From Candidatus Kapaibacterium sp. (lineage in GTDB: Bacteria; Bacteroidota; Ignavibacteria; Kapaibacteriales; UBA961), in contig JAFLBY010000013.1 of assembly GCA_017302855.1 (NCBI GenBank), positions 1-35,122 of the forward strand: a DNA stretch of 35,122 nt, given 5' to 3'. Below the pieces are notes generated by a model. It had not been told where the DNA came from, made no database searches, and was given only the letters and a program-made list of their open reading frames with translations. The position numbers were made by a program, and so were the translations under genes. This document shows positions 26,698-35,122 of this stretch, in pieces (positions within the stretch are counted from its first letter, which is position 1; every line of letters starts with the position of its first letter).

Positions 26698-29600
26698 TTA
26701 ATGGTGAGAATGTGTGGATGAAGGAAGTATGTCTTGAGTTTGCACGGCTTCGTCTTCCATGGGATGCAATGACGGTAGATTTTTCCGCGTAATAAACGAA
26801 TACATCGCCGGAATAACAAATAATGTGAGTATAAGCGCGAATAATAAACCGCCGACAATAACAATACCCAAAGGAATGCGACTTTGTGACCCTGCGCCAA
26901 GAGCAAGTGCAATGGGTAAAGCACCTAACATCGTAGCAAGCGATGTCATGAGAATAGGACGTAATCGCGCTGCGGAAGCCTCAATCACCGCCTGAATAAT
27001 ACCATTACCGTCATGGCGTTTATGATTGGCAAATTCTACTATCAAAATACCATTTTTTGTCACCAATCCAATAAGCATAATAATACCTATTTCGGAAAAT
27101 ATATTAAGTGTCTGATCAAATGCCCATAATGAGACAACTGCGCCTGCTAAAGCTAATGGTACGGTAAGCATAATAGTAAATGGATCGCGAAAACTTTCAA
27201 ATTGTGCTGCTAATGTTAAATAAATAAGTACCAAAGCCAATAAAAATGCAAAACTTGTATTGGAGGAACTTTCCGCAAAATCACGCGATGCCCCCGATAA
27301 AGCCGTGGCGAAGGATTCGTCCAATACACGCGCCGCTATGGATTGCATTTCTTTCACACCGTCGCCTATCGTATAGCCCGGCGCTAATGCAGCGCTGATT
27401 GTTGCCGATTTATAACGATTATAATGATACAGTGCCGGCGGTGAACTTGTTTCCGCCATTTCGACAATATTATCTAATTGCACTAATTCTCCTTTAGTAT
27501 TACGCACGGAAAATGCTTTTAAATCAAGCGGCTCATCACGGTTTTGTCTGTCCACTTGACCAATAATCTGATATTGTTTGCCATTCATCAGAAAATAGCC
27601 GAAACGTCTGCCGCTGAGAGCAAATTGCAATGTATTGGCAACATCAAGAACAGAAATACCTAATTGTGTCGCTTTTAAACGATTGATGGTTATTTGTAAT
27701 TCGGGTTTATTAAATTTCAAATCAACATCCACACCCTGTAAAATCGCACTTTTATTACATTCATCCAAAAATGTGGGAAGCACTTGACGTAATTTTGCGA
27801 AATTCAGATTTTGGACAATAAATTGCACGGGTAATTGTGAGGCGGCACGGAAACCAACGCTGATGGTTTGCTCTTGAATAGGAACGCCTTTTACATCAGG
27901 ATAATTTTTAATAATTTTTCCTACTTGTTGGGTTATTGCTTTTTGTGAAGTTTTACGCTCTTGCGGATCAACAAGAAATATAGTACATCCACCGCTATTG
28001 GAGGAAGTGCTATTGCCAAAAGAAGGAGCAACATTAGAAAAAATTATACGTGCATTCGCACCGACGGAATCTTGAATTGCTTGAGCAAGAGAAACGATAT
28101 TTTTTTCCATGGCATCGAAATCTGTTCCCTCCGCTGCCGTCAAATTTGTACGAATAATACTGCGATCTTCCAACGGTGCCAATTCACTTTGCAAAGAACC
28201 ACCCACACCCACAATGGCAGCACCGCATAAAGCAATAAGAATAAATGCCAACCAACGATTATTCATAAAGCGCGTTAATGTGCGTCGGTAGCCGGTATCT
28301 AACCATACAAAAAATGGCTCCGTCCATGTATAAAAGCGGGTTCGTTTATGTACATCTTTGGCTAATTTTACATTGAGGACGGGGGTAATAGTTAAAGACA
28401 CAAAAGCAGAAATTAAAACCGCTCCCGCCAGCACCACACCAAATTCCCGAAACAGTGAACCTACAAATCCCTGAAGGAAAATCACGGGTAAAAACACAAT
28501 CGCAAGTGTGACCGATGTGGAAATAACTGCAAAAAATATCTCATTTGTTCCTTCGCGTGCTGCTTTGAATTTGGGCATACCCGCTTCAAGTTTTTTAAAT
28601 ATATTTTCCGTCACCACGATGCCGTCATCCACCACCAATCCCGTTGCCAGCACAATAGCAAGTAATGTCAAAACATTAATCGAAAATCCGGCAATATACA
28701 TGATAAAAAATGCACCGATTAAGGAAATAGGAATATCAATAAGCGGGCGGAAAGCAATAATCCAATCACGAAAGAAAAGATAAACAATCAGCACAACAAG
28801 ACCTATGGCAATAAGTAATGTTTCTTCCACTTCATTCACTGCTCTGCGCACAAAATACGAACGATCTCGCCCAATATCAAGAATAATATCGGGTGGCATA
28901 TCTTTTTTTATTTGTTCTATACGTTTGTAAAATTCATCGGAAATAGTAATATGATTTGCACCGGGTTGAGCAATAATAGCGAGCGATACCACAGGATAAC
29001 CATTTTTTCTGGAGACAGTTTCTTCATTTTCCGCACCAAGAGTAATTTCGCCCACATCGCGTAAGCGGACAATACTTTCGCCGTCTTGTCGTAAAATAAG
29101 GGAATTAAAATCTTCTTCCGTTGTTAATCGCCCCATACTATTGACGGTTAATTCGGTGGAATTACCTCGCACTTTTCCGCCCGGAAGTTCTACATTTTCT
29201 TTATCGAGTGCATTTTTTATGTCTTGAATGGTTAAATTATAGGCAGTGAGTTTTGCCGGATCAATCCATAATCGCATGGCAGCACGACGCAAACCGAATA
29301 TTTGTACTTGGCTTACCCCCGGAATAGTTTGTAAACGCTCTTGTAACACATTTTCCGCATAATCGCTTAATTCCACAATATTGCGTGTAGTGCTTTGAAT
29401 AGGCATAAATAAAATAGGGTCGGAATTAGCATCGGCTTTGGTCACAACGGGCGGCGCATCAATATCCTGCGGTAAATTGCGTATTGCTTGCGACACTTTA
29501 TCGCGCACATCATTGGCTGCTTGTTCCAACTCGGTTTGCAAATCAAATTCTACGGTAATATTACTGACGCCAAGAGCACTATTGGAAGTAATTGATTTAA

Positions 29601-29829
29601 TACCCGCAATACCATTGACGGCTTTTTCTATCGGCTCGGTAATTTGTGATTCCACCACCTCGGCACTGGCTCCCGTATATTGTGTGCGGACAGTAATTGT
29701 CGGCGGATCAATGGCGGGATATTCTCTCACGCCCAAAAAAGTATAGCCTATTGCTCCAAAAAGCACAATGGCAATACTCATGACAATGGCAAGAACAGGA
29801 CGCTGTAAACTTAGTTCAGATATATTCAT
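26698..29829 (-). CDS. acrB: RND-family efflux pump, inner-membrane transporter (AcrB/HAE1 type)
   Basis: 1043 residues, standard for HAE1 pumps. N-terminal ISELSLQRPVLAIVMSIAIV, the proton-relay Asp pair in GLVVDDGIVVTENIFK (TM4), the Lys in LIGLVTKNGILIVEF (TM10), two large periplasmic porter loops and 12 predicted helices are visible. It uses proton flux to push drugs, detergents or lipids through a periplasmic adaptor and an outer-membrane duct, both encoded beside it. The C-terminus ends in a short His-containing tail (THSHH). Spacing: 67 bp after the adaptor stop, 7 bp before the TolC-type start. Substrate range cannot be read from sequence. Confidence 0.94.
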   Translation of the reverse strand: MNISELSLQRPVLAIVMSIAIVLFGAIGYTFLGVREYPAIDPPTITVRTQYTGASAEVVESQITEPIEKAVNGIAGIKSITSNSALGVSNITVEFDLQTELEQAANDVRDKVSQAIRNLPQDIDAPPVVTKADANSDPILFMPIQSTTRNIVELSDYAENVLQERLQTIPGVSQVQIFGLRRAAMRLWIDPAKLTAYNLTIQDIKNALDKENVELPGGKVRGNSTELTVNSMGRLTTEEDFNSLILRQDGESIVRLRDVGEITLGAENEETVSRKNGYPVVSLAIIAQPGANHITISDEFYKRIEQIKKDMPPDIILDIGRDRSYFVRRAVNEVEETLLIAIGLVVLIVYLFFRDWIIAFRPLIDIPISLIGAFFIMYIAGFSINVLTLLAIVLATGLVVDDGIVVTENIFKKLEAGMPKFKAAREGTNEIFFAVISTSVTLAIVFLPVIFLQGFVGSLFREFGVVLAGAVLISAFVSLTITPVLNVKLAKDVHKRTRFYTWTEPFFVWLDTGYRRTLTRFMNNRWLAFILIALCGAAIVGVGGSLQSELAPLEDRSIIRTNLTAAEGTDFDAMEKNIVSLAQAIQDSVGANARIIFSNVAPSFGNSTSSNSGGCTIFLVDPQERKTSQKAITQQVGKIIKNYPDVKGVPIQEQTISVGFRAASQLPVQFIVQNLNFAKLRQVLPTFLDECNKSAILQGVDVDLKFNKPELQITINRLKATQLGISVLDVANTLQFALSGRRFGYFLMNGKQYQIIGQVDRQNRDEPLDLKAFSVRNTKGELVQLDNIVEMAETSSPPALYHYNRYKSATISAALAPGYTIGDGVKEMQSIAARVLDESFATALSGASRDFAESSSNTSFAFLLALVLIYLTLAAQFESFRDPFTIMLTVPLALAGAVVSLWAFDQTLNIFSEIGIIMLIGLVTKNGILIVEFANHKRHDGNGIIQAVIEASAARLRPILMTSLATMLGALPIALALGAGSQSRIPLGIVIVGGLLFALILTLFVIPAMYSFITRKNLPSLHPMEDEAVQTQDILPSSTHSHH

Positions 29830-29896
29830 TGATAGAGTCAGATAAATCCATGAGAAAATTCGACGATATAATTATACCGTCATTATTATGTGATGA

Positions 29897-30943
29897 TTAC
29901 AAAGAAGAAACCACTGTGGATATTTTGACTTTGGCTTGTGGTTTAATAAACATAATACCGGAAACAGCAATCGTATCGCCCTCAGAAATACCCGAAATAA
30001 TTTCCACCATATCTTGGGTGCGAATACCCGTTGTGACTGTTTCAAAATACGCAATACCATTTTTTATGACAATCACTTTTTTATCGCGTGCTTGGGGAAT
30101 AATTGCTTTGGTCGGTACCATCAGTGCCGCATTGTGCTGACCAAGTGTTAATTGCACTTTAGCAAAAGCTCCTGCCGTTAATTCTGCCGAAGGATCTATC
30201 ACCTGTGCTCGCACTTTTATATTCCGCGTTTCCTGATTTATGCCTGCTTCCGTAGCAAGAATACGTGCCTGATATTGCTTGGGCGAACCCTCCACCGAAC
30301 ATTGCACAATATCGCCCGTACGCACAGCGGAAATATATTTTTCGGGAAGAGAAAAATCCAATTTTAATGGCTGTATTTGTTGAATGCGTGCAATGCTCAC
30401 CGCGGGTGTTATGTATGCACCCATGCTGACCGTTTTAAGTCCTATTTTACCGGAAAATGGAGCGCGAATTTCTGTTTTTGCTATCTGCACTTGTAATAAC
30501 TCAATATCTGCCTCAAGGGTTTGTACTTGCAATGTTGCCAAATCCGCTTCTTGCGCACTTGAGCCATTGAGGGATAATAATTCTTTTTGTCTTTGCTCTG
30601 TTTTGCGAGCTGTGGCAAGCTGCACTTCCAATTTTTTACGTTGTGCCACCAAATCGCCGTCGAAGAGTTTACACAAGAGCGTTCCTTTTTGCACTTGGGA
30701 ACCTTCTTGAATAAACAATCCGACTATTTTTCCGCTTATTTCGGGATGCAAGTCTGTTTCTTCATTCGGAATAAGCGTGCCCGAAACGGTAATATTTTCC
30801 GCTAATTCTCTTGGTTGCACCCTATATGCCTGCACCTTCACATCGGGCTTGGCACCTGCTTGTAATGCCTTCATCGGATTGGGTTTGGAATTACATCCGG
30901 CAATGATGAATGCTGCTGCTGCTATAATGCTATAGAATCTCAT
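29897..30943 (-). CDS. acrA: periplasmic adaptor (membrane-fusion) lipoprotein of the RND pump, AcrA type
   Basis: 348 residues from the ATG at 30941-30943, which has GGAG just upstream and opens a lipoprotein signal (MRFYSIIAAAAFIIAGC). An earlier in-frame ATG would bury the signal behind 33 unlike residues and is rejected. The HlyD-like order is clear: lipoyl half (TDLHPEISGKIVGLFIQEG), a helical hairpin (about 80-145 with EQRQKELLSLNGSSAQEADL), second lipoyl half (IRAPFSGKIGLKTVSMGAYI), beta-barrel and membrane-proximal domains. It links the AcrB-type pump to TolC and starts the three-gene operon. Confidence 0.92.
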   Translation of the reverse strand: MRFYSIIAAAAFIIAGCNSKPNPMKALQAGAKPDVKVQAYRVQPRELAENITVSGTLIPNEETDLHPEISGKIVGLFIQEGSQVQKGTLLCKLFDGDLVAQRKKLEVQLATARKTEQRQKELLSLNGSSAQEADLATLQVQTLEADIELLQVQIAKTEIRAPFSGKIGLKTVSMGAYITPAVSIARIQQIQPLKLDFSLPEKYISAVRTGDIVQCSVEGSPKQYQARILATEAGINQETRNIKVRAQVIDPSAELTAGAFAKVQLTLGQHNAALMVPTKAIIPQARDKKVIVIKNGIAYFETVTTGIRTQDMVEIISGISEGDTIAVSGIMFIKPQAKVKISTVVSSL

Positions 30944-31288
30944 ATCTCCACTTTTTTTGTTGTGATGAATTATTGTGACACCTTTCGAGGAAAGCCGTTT
31001 AATGCCAAACGATTGTATCTTGTACAGATTGTAAAGGGGCAATGAGCTGTGGGAGTGGGGAAAGGAAAAGTATATAAAATGCGGGATGGTTTTTTACGAA
31101 ATCAGATGGCGTACCCTTTCATACAGCATTGTATGAACCCGGGTAGTGCAAACAAACTACATCATTTTCGCGACATATTGTTGTGAAGTTTTTATATCTA
31201 TTGAATCAATAGATTCAATTCTCGTCGCCATCTATGTGCTTCGGAGTTCTTTTCTATGAATACTTTCTCAGCATTATCTGAATCAACT
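30944..31288. promoter_or_regulatory. 345-bp efflux upstream region with palindromes
   Basis: Lies between the kinase stop and the adaptor start, both read leftwards, so it should hold the pump's control region. Seen: a 9-bp-arm palindrome (31196-31214, ATCTATTGA-A-TCAATAGAT) with a nested ATTGAATC/GATTCAAT pair, a TTCATAC/GTATGAA hairpin (31118-31137) and a GTAGT/ACTAC hairpin (31143-31160). No exact TAnnTTTG was found; TACTTTTC near 31065-31072 on the minus strand is one base off. Confidence 0.45.
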
Positions 31289-32698
31289 CTACATTTTGAT
31301 TCTAAAACCAAAAGTTGAACATTCACCTTTTTTAAATGTAGCATACACCTCACCCCCCATCGCTTCCGCGTTTTTCTTAACACTATATAAACCCAAACCT
31401 GTTGAATCTTCTCCATCAGTTGGCTGTGATGAAAGTGTGGAAAATTTTTGGAATAGCAAATGTTGTTCGCTCTCATCAACACCGGCACCTTTGTCCACAA
31501 TAAAAATTTCTAAAGATTGAGTAGCATCTAACAAGGTGGTTTCTACATTAATTTCAATGGATGTATTATGTGGTGAGTATTTGATTGCATTTGATACATA
31601 ATTATCAATAATTTCTCTCAATAATTGTGGATCTATATTGATGGTGTCAAACTCTAATCTTTTCGATACTATGATATCTATATTCTTCTTCTCGGCATGA
31701 TTGTTAAAGTAATGTACCACTTCGTCAATGAAACTATGCAAATTTAATTCTTTAGTAACAACTTTAACATTACCCTGTTCTAATAATTCATTGTTAAGTA
31801 ATTTCCCTATTATATCTTTCATAAAGTTAGAGGTTTTCTTTACATTACTCAGCTTTTGCAGTAATTCTTCCTCTGTCATTTTTTTAAAATATCTTTCAAT
31901 TAACTCGATAGTCAGCAGTATTCCTGATAATGGATTTTTAAGGTCATGAGCGACAATGTGGAGAAAGTTGTTTTTCTCTTGATTCAAGTTTTCCAGACTC
32001 TTATTAGCAATATTCAAATCATTAACTTTGAGTTCTAATTCTGTATTGTAATTTTCTATGGTGCTCTCATACTTATGACTCACTTTTCTAACAAAAAAGC
32101 TAGCCAATGCAGCCATCAGAACTGTGATTAGACCTGCAACTGCAAAAAGATTATATCTTAACTCAAGGATTTCAGATTTTATTCTCGCGGTATTTTCATG
32201 AGAATTTACTTTCCATGGGCGACTCATCAAATTAAACGAATACACAATTTCCGCATTGTTTGTATTGTAGTTAATAATCCCGCCATCGTTTATTTCAGTT
32301 TTAAGTATGTCAAACCAATTATCAACAATTCCCTTATTTGAGCTTTTATAATGTATATTCAAGTGCTTTACATTTTGTCCGACAATACTTTTATCAGGAT
32401 GGTTGATAAATACACCACTTGTATCTATTATACAAACAAACCCTTTCTCTGATTGACTACCGACAATTGCGTCTTGAAATTTTTCTAATAAGTCCTGTTG
32501 ATTAATTCCTTTCTTTAAACTTTCGTCTAAAAACTTTGCTAATACTTCACTTTGACTTTTATTGGAATCTAACTGGATTTGAATATAGGTGTTTTCTATA
32601 TAATTCAACAATACCGGAAAGGTAAGAAACATCACTAATGTGTTTGCTAACATCACACTTAAAATGGTGAGAAGTGTTAGTTTCGACTTTGCTTTCAT
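31289..32698 (-). CDS. membrane sensor histidine kinase with extracytoplasmic Cache-like domain
   Basis: 469 residues. Two membrane helices (about 8-32 and 183-203) bracket a ~150-residue sensor of single-Cache type (KGFVCIIDTSGVFINHPDK). A coiled linker leads to the HisKA H-box FLHIVAHDLKNPLSGI (His251), followed by an HATPase_c domain: N-box DNYVSNAIKYSP (Asn370), G1 DKGAG (402-406), F-box FQKFS and G2 STGLGLYS (about 432-439). No HAMP signature is obvious. There is no response regulator nearby, so the kinase is an orphan here. It stands 345 bp upstream of the RND efflux genes on the same strand, so linked control of the pump is possible but unproven. Confidence 0.93.
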   Translation of the reverse strand: MKAKSKLTLLTILSVMLANTLVMFLTFPVLLNYIENTYIQIQLDSNKSQSEVLAKFLDESLKKGINQQDLLEKFQDAIVGSQSEKGFVCIIDTSGVFINHPDKSIVGQNVKHLNIHYKSSNKGIVDNWFDILKTEINDGGIINYNTNNAEIVYSFNLMSRPWKVNSHENTARIKSEILELRYNLFAVAGLITVLMAALASFFVRKVSHKYESTIENYNTELELKVNDLNIANKSLENLNQEKNNFLHIVAHDLKNPLSGILLTIELIERYFKKMTEEELLQKLSNVKKTSNFMKDIIGKLLNNELLEQGNVKVVTKELNLHSFIDEVVHYFNNHAEKKNIDIIVSKRLEFDTINIDPQLLREIIDNYVSNAIKYSPHNTSIEINVETTLLDATQSLEIFIVDKGAGVDESEQHLLFQKFSTLSSQPTDGEDSTGLGLYSVKKNAEAMGGEVYATFKKGECSTFGFRIKM

Positions 32699-32786
32699 TA
32701 ACTTTATCTTTCTGTATTGGTAGAGAATGGTTTACTGTTGGCTTATCCTATACACAATTTGTTGATGTATGTTCGATTATGCAGAT

Positions 32787-32806
32787 AAGGGACCATGTGT
32801 TCCCTT
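32787..32806. promoter_or_regulatory. dyad AAGGGA-N8-TCCCTT upstream of the kinase gene
   Basis: Two exact 6-bp half-sites 8 bases apart form a 20-bp dyad, 88 bp before the kinase ATG. The size and spacing suit a dimeric repressor or activator site, but six bases can match by chance. Confidence 0.3.
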
Positions 32807-32835
32807 GAACTTTGTGGATTGGAAAATATAAAACG

Positions 32836-32857
32836 AAAAACTCAAATTCCACTTGAG
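32836..32857 (-). terminator. weak intrinsic terminator after the DUF4835 gene
   Basis: On the minus strand CTCAA-GTGGAAT-TTGAG is followed by five Ts, 27 bases after the DUF4835 stop. The stem has only five pairs and two G-C, so its strength is doubtful, but the position is right. Confidence 0.35.
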
Positions 32858-32883
32858 CTAAGAGTCACAAGTACCGAAAGACT

Positions 32884-33780
32884 TTACGGTTTTTTTGCTT
32901 CATCATAGACACTGCCATTGCTGGGGTCAAGGTAGCGAAGGTTTTGCCATAATTTAGCATCGGGATATCCTTTGAAATATCCGGCAAGTTCTTGGAATTT
33001 GGCATCGAAAAATGCTTGTAATACTATGCTGCGTGCGGAAAGCCGCTTTTCTTTGAATGTGGCAATTTGTTGAATGGCATAAGCCATATTGTCTAAACCT
33101 TTTTGTTTGTCTTTGTAATATTCTTCCAAGCCGTCCACATAATAGGAAAAAACGATTTTACGGAAATCATCAAAGCGCAAATCATTATATTCGGTTGCTA
33201 AGGCAATGCGCGAATATACCCCGGGTTCGGGCACGCGCTGATAGCCCGGCGCATTATTATTTGCCCCAAGTAAGCATATTTGTTTGGCTGAGGAAAACAT
33301 TTGCTGACCATCCAATTCGCCATAGCTGTCCATGTCCATGCCGAGTGCCATGAGCAAATGAAAATCGAGCAAAGAAGAAAAAGGATCGAATCGTAAATTC
33401 TGAAATGTTAAATTTGCATTCAGTTGATATTCAAATGACCACTCTTTGTCCAATGTTCGATAGACCACCGAGCGGGTATTTGTTTTTTTGTCCACAATAC
33501 GATAGGAAGAAATAGTTAAAAATGCGGAAAAGCGATTGCCGGATTTGCTTGTGATAGTGATCCCAATATCAACGGGTATTTTGGGACCTTCCCAATCCAT
33601 ATTCGTGTAGCGTTGATTATTGACATACGTTTCCACATCCTGACGCATGGTGCCGAGATCAATGCGTTGCTCAACCGGTATCAAATCCGTATTGACAGAA
33701 ACGCTTGCCTGAAATTCCTGCGCATGAACAAACAAGGATGCAGAACAAAGTATGGCGATGACACTAAAAAGTACTTTCAT
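32884..33780 (-). CDS. DUF4835 family exported protein, type IX secretion-linked
   Basis: 298 residues with a clean signal peptide (about 1-20, cut after FVHA). Shows the DUF4835 pattern: FQASVSVNTDLIPVEQRID, LGTMRQDVETYVNNQRYTNM, the central YHLLMALGMDMDSY-like stretch (seen as FHLLMALGMDMDSYGELDGQ) and YYVDGLEEYYKDKQKGLDNM. The family is restricted to Bacteroidota and relatives, and some annotation pipelines associate it with type IX secretion under the name PorD; I treat that as a pointer, not proof. It is divergent from the PorV-like gene by 36 bp, so the two may be controlled together. Confidence 0.8.
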   Translation of the reverse strand: MKVLFSVIAILCSASLFVHAQEFQASVSVNTDLIPVEQRIDLGTMRQDVETYVNNQRYTNMDWEGPKIPVDIGITITSKSGNRFSAFLTISSYRIVDKKTNTRSVVYRTLDKEWSFEYQLNANLTFQNLRFDPFSSLLDFHLLMALGMDMDSYGELDGQQMFSSAKQICLLGANNNAPGYQRVPEPGVYSRIALATEYNDLRFDDFRKIVFSYYVDGLEEYYKDKQKGLDNMAYAIQQIATFKEKRLSARSIVLQAFFDAKFQELAGYFKGYPDAKLWQNLRYLDPSNGSVYDEAKKP

Positions 33781-33816
33781 AAATAATCCCGTGAACTATG
33801 AAAAATAATAAATACT

Positions 33817-34662
33817 ATGGACTTTGAACCGAAAAATACGACGTTTGGACGATGTAGAACGTGTTTTGGCTCTGTTTTTTTTCGTCTGTGTTTCATACTC
33901 ATGCCCTGTATGTTTTCTTCGATTATTGCCGACGATGAACCATTTATGATGACAAGCAGCGGCGTCACCGCCATTGCCTCACCGTATATGTTATACAATC
34001 CTGCTAGTGTCTTTGCCATAGATTCAGCCACTTTCGGGCTTATGGGCACGCCCTCGCGCTTTGGGCTTTCCGAACTTGCCGAAGGAAGTGTGTATGGTAT
34101 TTTTTCGCCGATTTCTTCTGTGCGGACTGCATTGAATATTCACGGTTATGGCAATGCACTGTATGCGGAAACGGGTATTGCGGGCACTATGGCTTTTGCT
34201 GTCACCGATGATATGAGTGCAGGCATACGAGCGGACTTTCAGTATATCACCATTCGCTCTTTTGCTTCACGTTTTGCCGCAGAATTAGATGCCGGAATGA
34301 ATTTCCGTTTGTCGCCTTCTTTGCGCAGCAGTATTATGCTCACCAATATCACCCGCACCCGTCGCAATGATACCGAGCCACAGCAAATGGCACAATGCGG
34401 ATTAGGATGGCAAACAGATTCCACATTATGCTTGGAAGCGGATATTATTCTACGATTGCAAAGTCAAAGCGGCTTGCTTGTGGCTGCATCATACAGACCA
34501 TTTTCTGCTTTAGGATTAAGAGCCGCTTTTATGACACAACCGCAAAGTATGGAGCTTGCACTTGCAGCATTGCCTTTAGCAAAAACCCATATTCTCATAG
34601 CAACACGCTACACCGCCGTGCTGGGTATTATGCCTTCTTTTGGCTTGCAATGGTCACCCTAA
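33817..34662 (+). CDS. outer-membrane beta-barrel protein, PorV/PorQ-like
   Basis: 281 residues. The N-terminus has a basic region, then a hydrophobic stretch (GSVFFRLCFILMPCMFSSII) ending before DDEPF, a plausible export signal; Met29 (33901) is an alternative start but would shorten the signal. The NPASVFAIDSATFGL motif resembles the NPA box after the first strand of PorV/FadL-like barrels, and the rest alternates hydrophobic and polar residues with aromatic girdles, as in a small transmembrane barrel. In type IX systems such barrels shuttle cargo at the surface. The neighbouring DUF4835 gene and the CTD-bearing protein at 9873-11216 make this role likely; the exact family is unproven. Confidence 0.6.
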   Translation: MDFEPKNTTFGRCRTCFGSVFFRLCFILMPCMFSSIIADDEPFMMTSSGVTAIASPYMLYNPASVFAIDSATFGLMGTPSRFGLSELAEGSVYGIFSPISSVRTALNIHGYGNALYAETGIAGTMAFAVTDDMSAGIRADFQYITIRSFASRFAAELDAGMNFRLSPSLRSSIMLTNITRTRRNDTEPQQMAQCGLGWQTDSTLCLEADIILRLQSQSGLLVAASYRPFSALGLRAAFMTQPQSMELALAALPLAKTHILIATRYTAVLGIMPSFGLQWSP

Positions 34663-34709
34663 GCGTACAATTCTATGACCATAAACAATGGCTTTCGCTC
34701 GGACACACG

Positions 34710-34717
34710 TAATTTTG
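34710..34717 (+). promoter_or_regulatory. candidate metG promoter -7 element
   Basis: TAATTTTG matches TAnnTTTG and is followed by CAGT, close to the TTTTGCACT context at the tRNA-Phe and nuoD promoters. It lies 30 bases before the metG ATG. No clear TTG was found at the -33 distance, so this is half a promoter. Confidence 0.35.
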
Positions 34718-34747
34718 CAGTAAGTAATCACATAGTATCGGAAAAAT

Positions 34748-35122
34748 ATGAAACGGACACTCATCACTGCGGCATTGCCGTATGCCAACGGTTTTCTTCA
34801 TCTTGGACATTGCGCGGGAGCATATATTCCTGCGGATATGTATGTGCGTTTTCTACGCCTATGCGGTGAGGATGTCTTATTTGTCTGTGGTTCCGATGAA
34901 CATGGCGTTGCTATTACCATCAGTGCCGAAAAAGAAAAAGTCACACCCCGCAATATTATAGATAAATACCACACAGCCAATAAAAAGGCATTTGAAATAT
35001 TGGGGATGAGTTTCGATATCTATTCCCGCACTTCAGAGCCGATACATAGCGACACAGCGCAAGAGTTTTTTAAGGAATGGTTGGAAAAAGGTCTTCTTGT
35101 AGAGCGTGAAGAAGGGCAATTT
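34748..35122 (+). CDS. metG: methionyl-tRNA synthetase, N-terminal 125 residues (gene cut by window edge)
   Basis: The ATG at 34748 opens a frame running off the right edge. The class I nucleotide-binding signature is the HIGH-type HLGH at residues 18-21, after ALPYANGF. CGSDEHG at 47-53 is the conserved family block in the connective region. TPRNIIDKYHTANKKAFE and the MSFDIYSRTS segment also match the family. It charges tRNA-Met in the cytoplasm. The catalytic KMSKS loop, the zinc domain type and the C-terminal anticodon domain lie outside the window. It follows the PorV-like gene by 85 bp on the same strand. Confidence 0.95.
   Translation, partial: MKRTLITAALPYANGFLHLGHCAGAYIPADMYVRFLRLCGEDVLFVCGSDEHGVAITISAEKEKVTPRNIIDKYHTANKKAFEILGMSFDIYSRTSEPIHSDTAQEFFKEWLEKGLLVEREEGQF

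Noticed and set aside
26691..26924. A 78-residue N-terminal extension of the TolC-type protein
   Set aside because: It overlaps the 3' end of the pump gene in another frame, has no export signal, and a proper signal peptide begins at 26690.
30944..31042. A 33-residue N-terminal extension of the adaptor protein
   Set aside because: It would bury the lipoprotein signal; the ATG at 30943 has GGAG just upstream and opens directly with the lipobox signal.

Overview
The window looks like chromosome from a Bacteroidota/Chlorobi-group (FCB) bacterium, possibly of the Ignavibacteria/Kapabacteria type. The signs are a type IX secretion-style C-terminal sorting domain, a DUF4835 protein paired with a PorV/PorQ-like outer-membrane protein, a TonB-dependent receptor, a futalosine-type menaquinone gene (MqnA family), and promoter-like sites that fit the Bacteroidota pattern TTTG-N19-TAnnTTTG. 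The lineage below the FCB level is inference.

Region 1 (1-8649, minus strand) is a tight run read right to left: an nSTAND-type P-loop NTPase with a membrane helix, 16 regular heptads and a seven-bladed WD40 propeller; a TonB-dependent receptor whose start overlaps the NTPase stop by 10 bp; a GNAT-like protein; TrmO; a TPR-tailed family 2 glycosyltransferase; and a methyltransferase cut by the window edge.

Region 2 (8790-15888) is a signalling hub. A STAS anti-anti-sigma-like protein points left. An ECF sigma factor points right and is followed by a single-pass membrane protein in the anti-sigma position that ends in a type IX sorting-like domain. Then come a 1211-residue VIT-VWA-carboxypeptidase-regulatory-TonB plug-TPR-DUF2135 chimera and a DUF4349 lipoprotein. 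Regions 1 and 2 together may form an envelope-sensing and regulatory system; I know of no description of this combination.

Region 3 (16178-20267) is housekeeping: tRNA-Phe(GAA) with a convincing promoter, a solitary nuoD with its own promoter candidate and a strong intrinsic terminator, an mqnA-like gene, and rarA.

Region 4 (20252-24938) is a 4.7-kb accessory island. It lies between intact rarA and a 331-bp, 96% identical, stop-bearing copy of the rarA 3' end. It carries a superfamily 1 helicase with an N-terminal region that may be a degenerate NERD domain (defence candidate), a MazF/PemK toxin with its antitoxin, an unknown 131-residue protein, and two ~136-bp direct repeats that bracket the toxin-antitoxin/unknown-protein unit. 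No integrase or transposase was seen.

Region 5 (25374-35122) holds a tripartite RND efflux operon (acrA-acrB-tolC type, read leftwards), an orphan Cache-domain histidine kinase upstream of it, a divergent DUF4835/PorV-like pair, and the start of metG at the right edge.
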